A DNA stretch of 64,000 bases from the NCBI RefSeq assembly GCF_001761485.1, contig NC_090775.1, positions 2,115,001 through 2,179,000 of the forward strand, written 5' to 3'. This document shows, piece after piece, positions 60,235-64,000 of the stretch. Both the position numbers and the translations under genes were made by a program. Each line of letters begins with the position of its first letter. Within the stretch, counting starts at the first letter, position 1. The DNA comes from Yarrowia lipolytica. Taxonomy: Eukaryota; Ascomycota; Dipodascomycetes; Dipodascales. The notes under the pieces are model-generated. The model saw only the letters and a program-made list of their open reading frames with translations. It was not told the DNA's origin and did no database searches.

Positions 60235-61983
60235 CTACTCCTGCTGCTCCTTCTTATCGGAGGTCTGTTCAGGCTTCATGGCGGGGAACAGAAGAACCTC
60301 CTTGATAGTGTTGGAGTTGGTCAGGAACATGGTGAGTCGATCAACACCACAACCCCATCCGGCAGTAGGGGGCAGACCGTACTCAAGGGCGGTGCAGAAG
60401 GTCTCGTCAACAAGCTGAGCCTCATCGTCACCGGCGTCCTTCTGTCGAGCCTGCTCCTCGAATCGCTGTCGCTGGTCAAAGGGATCGTTCAACTCGGTGT
60501 AGGCGTTACAGATCTCCTTGGTGGCCACAAAGACCTCGAATCGCTCACAGATACCGGGTCGGTCTCGAGAGTACTTGGCCAGAGGAGACATCATCTCAGG
60601 ATGGCCGTACAGGAAGGTGGGGTTGATACAGGTGTCCTCCAGGTAGTCGCCAATCAGCTTGTCCAGCATTCGGGCATTGGTAAGAGGAGGAGTGCAGACA
60701 AGACCGACCTTCTTGAGCTGCTCCTGCAGGAACTGGTTGGTCTCAGCGGTGTGCAGCTGATCTCCAGGAGGGAACTTGACACCCAGCTTCTCCTCAAGAG
60801 TGCCGATAATGTCGAGTCGCTTCCAGGGTCGAGAGAAGTCAATGGTGAGAGTCTCGCCCTCGGGGCCCTGGGGCTGGTACTCAATTTTGTATCCTCCGGT
60901 GATCTCCTTGACCATCTCGGAGAAGAGCAGCTCGGTGGTCTCCATGAGGTCGTAGACGTCGGCGTAGGCCTCGTAGAACTCACAGGTTGTGAACTCGGGG
61001 TTATGGGTCTGATCAATGCCCTCGTTTCGGAACTGTCGGCCAATCTCGTAGACTCGCTCCATACCTCCAACCACAAGCTGCTTCAGGTACAGCTCGGGGG
61101 CGATTCGCATGTACATGTCGAGGTTGAGGTCGTTGTGGTGGGTGACGAAAGGCTTGGCGGTGGCTCCTCCGGCAATGATGTTCATCATGGGGGTCTCGAC
61201 CTCAATGAAGTCCTTGTTGTCCAGGAACTTTCGGATGTACTGGATGATCTTGGATCGCACAATGAATCGCTCTCGGGTGGAGTCGTTCATGATCAGATCA
61301 AGGTATCGCTGTCGGAATCGGGTCTCAACGTCCTTAAAGCCAGACTGGTGGGTAGGCAGCATATGCAGAGAGGGGGTCAGCAGCACGAGCTCCTTGCAAA
61401 AGACGGAAAGCTCACCCTCACCACCCTTCTTGGGCTCGGTTCGGCCGGGGTAACCTCGGATACCAATGACATCTCCTCGTCGGATCAGATCATGGATACC
61501 CCAGTCACCCTCATTGTCCTGGCCCTGGGCCATGATCTGCACGGTCTTGCCCTCCTGGTGGAGAACGTAGAATCGCAGCTTAGAGCCAGCAGCTCGCAGG
61601 GTGTGCACTCGGCCAGCAACAGAAACCTCCTCGTCCTTCTTGATCTCTCCTCGAGCAAGACCCTTGTACTTCTCCACAAACTCGTCCACCTTGGTAGTGA
61701 CGTTGAACTTGTGGGGGTAAGGGTTGGGAGTCTTGGACTGTCGCAGAGCATCAATCTGTCGAGATCGGATCTCAAAGTACTGGTTGGGGGTCAGCTCCTC
61801 CTCGTTGGGGCCCTTCTCCTTCTTCTCGGTCTTGGGCTGGGCGGCAGCCTTCTCGGCCTTCTTTCGGGCCAGATCTCGAAGCTTCTGTCGCTTCTTGAGT
61901 TCGGACTTGGAGACCTGCTCGCCGGTCTCCTCGTCGAGATAGGTCTTGGCCAGAGCCTCGGTAGTTTCCTTAATATCAGACAT
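60235..61983 (-). CDS. KRS1: Lysyl-tRNA synthetase, cytosolic class II
   Basis: Charges tRNA-Lys. The 582-residue product has a eukaryote-type basic N-terminal helix (about 1-65: [20 protein letters not shown]). The OB-fold anticodon-binding domain is at about 118-215 ([20 protein letters not shown]), followed by the class II catalytic core. Motif 1 includes FIEVETPMM, motif 2 reads [20 protein letters not shown], and motif 3 reads [13 protein letters not shown]. The ATG at 61983 is a clean start. Codon bias is very strong. There is no mitochondrial presequence. A 470-codon frame on the opposite strand is an antisense shadow of the biased codons. Confidence 0.97.
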   Translation of the reverse strand: MSDIKETTEALAKTYLDEETGEQVSKSELKKRQKLRDLARKKAEKAAAQPKTEKKEKGPNEEELTPNQYFEIRSRQIDALRQSKTPNPYPHKFNVTTKVDEFVEKYKGLARGEIKKDEEVSVAGRVHTLRAAGSKLRFYVLHQEGKTVQIMAQGQDNEGDWGIHDLIRRGDVIGIRGYPGRTEPKKGGEGELSVFCKELVLLTPSLHMLPTHQSGFKDVETRFRQRYLDLIMNDSTRERFIVRSKIIQYIRKFLDNKDFIEVETPMMNIIAGGATAKPFVTHHNDLNLDMYMRIAPELYLKQLVVGGMERVYEIGRQFRNEGIDQTHNPEFTTCEFYEAYADVYDLMETTELLFSEMVKEITGGYKIEYQPQGPEGETLTIDFSRPWKRLDIIGTLEEKLGVKFPPGDQLHTAETNQFLQEQLKKVGLVCTPPLTNARMLDKLIGDYLEDTCINPTFLYGHPEMMSPLAKYSRDRPGICERFEVFVATKEICNAYTELNDPFDQRQRFEEQARQKDAGDDEAQLVDETFCTALEYGLPPTAGWGCGVDRLTMFLTNSNTIKEVLLFPAMKPEQTSDKKEQQE

Positions 61984-62888
61984 GGTGTGGTGGTGGAAGG
62001 AGAGAATCGATGAAACTTTTCACCAAGTCTAAATTTCGAGATAACAGACGGTAGGGTAAGTGGGTTGGGAAACATTTATATACAGCGTGCACATCACAGT
62101 GAAAAGAGTGTGACTCATTGAGGTTAGGGCTGGACACGATGACTCGCCATATACTCCGTGTCTTTGGTCTATAGGAGGAATGTTGAAATCCCGATCGAAT
62201 GAAGTTCAAGTAGGTTGTATCGCCTGTATATTTGTGAAGCGCTTCCTTCAAGTACAAGTAAAGATGTTCCTATTGTTGGACTCCTTTGTTTTTCCTCCCA
62301 ATTCAATACTGTGAGCCGTGACTATTCAGGTTAGAGTACTTGTATTTCTAGTTGGGACTTTAAGTAGATGTGACGACAAGAAAGGAACAACATAGAGAGA
62401 GCTGTTGGAGATGTCTGGTGTCATTCTGGGGGCGATACAACATGAGAAGGCTGTTTTATGGTGTCTTTTATTGGTTCTTTATTATTTATTTTTGTTGTTA
62501 AATCTCATTTAACCTGTTTTTGGTACGTTATTGATACCGATCTTGACCATTTGACCATCCGAGTGTACTTGACTTTAATTATAGCGTAATAGACTTTAGT
62601 TAGAGCGTACTTGACTTTAATTAGTTAGAGTAACAGACTTAGTTAATCCAGCTTTGCAACAATCATCACAGACGGAGTATGTTAGTCAGCAAGAGTACAA
62701 GAGTACAGGCATTAGCACAGGGTAATCTGCGAGACCAAATTTTGTCACCTGACTTCATGGCTTCAGACCAAGCGTTGGTTTATCCATGGATTTATGTTGA
62801 CTGATTGTATGCACGCGAAATTTCAATTAACAAACTCAATTCGCGTTCTCCACACAACACCAAGGCAGATCAGCCAACCAAGTACACC
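61984..62888. other. Divergent promoter region between KRS1 and RTT109
   Basis: 0.9 kb with TAGAGTA and TACAAGTA-type words and AT-rich stretches; no gene is recognised. Confidence 0.55.
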
Positions 62889-64000
62889 ATGAATGATGGA
62901 ACCAAAAGTCTAGTTGACGAACAGTTTGTGCGGGCGCTCGCAAAGGTTCTTCCCAAGCTGCCCGGTGACTTTGTCTTCCACCACTACCATACTAAGAAGC
63001 GTCAGTGCAAGCGGTCTCTCATTTTCCAGGACGATGTTCTCGATGGCTTTGACGAGGGAGATGATGCGGAGGAGGCGAAGGCAGCCGATGAGTCAGCTGA
63101 TAAGCCTACTGGGTCCACTGAATCCGATGAACTCGAGAAGCTACCTGAAGCAAAGAGAGAATCTGTTTCTGACTCTGGGACAACTGAGGCCAAGGACAAC
63201 GAACAGAAGCCTGTGACTGGAGTGAAGGAGGCTGGAGTGGAGGAGGATGGAGTGGAGGAGGATGGAGTGAAGAAGGTATCCGAATCGGATTTCAAAGGAG
63301 CTGGCTCTTTGGATGGGGACAAGACCGCTTCTAAGTATACAGACGCCGCCGAATCCAAAACCATCAAAACTGTCCCCCCAGAGATCTTGGAACGACGAAA
63401 GAAACATACTGTGATCACCCACATGTTTGTCTTGTCGTACGAAAATACCATTCTCTTCGCGCTCGAAATCTACACCTTTTACGATCCCACAGGAGTCACT
63501 CTGTTTGTTTCAAAGGCAGACTCCACTGGCCAGTCTCCCCTGGTTGACGGCGAGTCTGTCCGAGTGTCGATGAAAGACGTTTCCAGAGCCATCATCGATG
63601 TGCTTCTCAAGCATCATCCCGGCCAGCGGGTCCGTATCTGTCTTTTTGCCCGACCCGAAAAGCAATACCTTTTCCCTTTCTCGGCTGACTACCCCAAAAA
63701 GCATTTCCTCAGCGGCCCTCAGCTCACAAAGTGGTGGATAGCCTGTCTGGACGGTCTCCTCGATGACTTTGAGAACCCCACTGCCACTCTGCGAATCCCC
63801 GGCGCAGAAAACCGAACAATTCAGAGCTTCCTCGAGGGCCTTCCTAGATGGACCATGGGCGACATCTTCAAGTACCAGAAGCCCGAGGTCGGAGAAGTGC
63901 CTGAATCTGACGCCAAACTCGCCATCTACCAACTCCCCCGGTTCCCTGATGACCCCAAATCTCGATTCCTCGACTTTCTCGCGTCTGAAGGACGAACTAC
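62889..64000 (+). CDS. RTT109: Histone acetyltransferase Rtt109, cut by the window end
   Basis: Rtt109 acetylates newly made histone H3 on Lys56 and Lys9 with chaperones Asf1 and Vps75, in replication-coupled nucleosome assembly. The frame runs from ATG 62889 through 370 codons with no stop and leaves the window. Recognisable blocks are FALEIYTFYDPTGVTLFVSK with ADSTG, and LFARPEKQYLFPFSADYPKK with HFLSGPQLTKWWIACLDGLL, both diagnostic of the fungal family. Between about residues 53 and 160 there is an acidic, Glu/Asp/Ser-rich insert with short repeats (GVEEDGVEEDGVKK), probably a disordered loop. The C-terminal basic region is not in the window. Confidence 0.92.
   Translation, partial: MNDGTKSLVDEQFVRALAKVLPKLPGDFVFHHYHTKKRQCKRSLIFQDDVLDGFDEGDDAEEAKAADESADKPTGSTESDELEKLPEAKRESVSDSGTTEAKDNEQKPVTGVKEAGVEEDGVEEDGVKKVSESDFKGAGSLDGDKTASKYTDAAESKTIKTVPPEILERRKKHTVITHMFVLSYENTILFALEIYTFYDPTGVTLFVSKADSTGQSPLVDGESVRVSMKDVSRAIIDVLLKHHPGQRVRICLFARPEKQYLFPFSADYPKKHFLSGPQLTKWWIACLDGLLDDFENPTATLRIPGAENRTIQSFLEGLPRWTMGDIFKYQKPEVGEVPESDAKLAIYQLPRFPDDPKSRFLDFLASEGRT

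Noticed and set aside
60601-62013. 470-codon open frame on the plus strand across KRS1
   Set aside because: Antisense shadow of the lysyl-tRNA synthetase gene; the protein is a Leu/Val/Gly-rich string with no domain.
1-64000. Mobile elements, CRISPR arrays and virus-derived elements
   Set aside because: No reverse transcriptase, integrase, transposase or capsid-like frame was seen, and no long terminal repeats or regularly spaced repeat-spacer arrays were evident by eye.

Overview
This window is nuclear DNA of a yeast, almost certainly Yarrowia lipolytica or a very close relative. The evidence is: compact, mostly single-exon genes with strong arginine CGA use; introns with GTGAGT donors and a CTAAC branch site placed only 2-4 bases before the acceptor AG; a 5S rRNA gene lying alone among protein genes; intergenic DNA full of TACAAGTAC and CACGTG words; and a GPR1-type acetate transporter and a formate dehydrogenase. 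The order formate dehydrogenase, eIF3h, GH3 beta-glucosidase agrees with what I remember of chromosome F of that species; I could not check this.

Layout. 2.5-10 kb: ubiquitin hydrolase YUH1, decapping subunit DCP1, an F-box protein and the anaphase spindle bundler ASE1. 10-17 kb: TFIIF subunit TFG2, a solitary 5S rRNA gene, splicing factor PRP18, a tiny gene with a CVIA prenylation tail, and ribosome-maturation nuclease NOB1. 17-25 kb: SGT1 with two CS domains, a second copy of the tiny CVIA gene, MDM38/LETM1, DASH subunit SPC34 and a two-exon PMP22/Mpv17-family gene. 25-32 kb: a long regulatory region with a 12-copy 10-bp GATA/T-tract array, a SWI3/RSC8 gene with a frame break in a CCA tract, and an unrecognised gene. 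31-42 kb: formate dehydrogenase, eIF3h, GH3 beta-glucosidase, TRM7, BOL3 and a drug/metabolite-type transporter. 43-50 kb: eIF3b, TAN1 and a large protein kinase. 50-64 kb: a 3.2-kb region with no recognised gene, two-exon VMA6, COG8, a GPR1-family transporter, a tRNA-Leu-like locus, KRS1, and the start of RTT109 cut by the window end.

Most genes are housekeeping genes in no evident functional order. Several concern translation: eIF3h, eIF3b, KRS1, TRM7, TAN1, NOB1, 5S rRNA and a tRNA-like locus. The most notable find is the pair of 37-codon genes at 14785 and 19462. They encode identical peptides although 14 sense codons differ synonymously. They end in Cys-Val-Ile-Ala, the same CaaX box as Saccharomyces a-factor, so they are strong candidates for the a-type mating pheromone precursor. 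I saw no reverse transcriptase, integrase or transposase gene, no CRISPR array and no virus-derived element.
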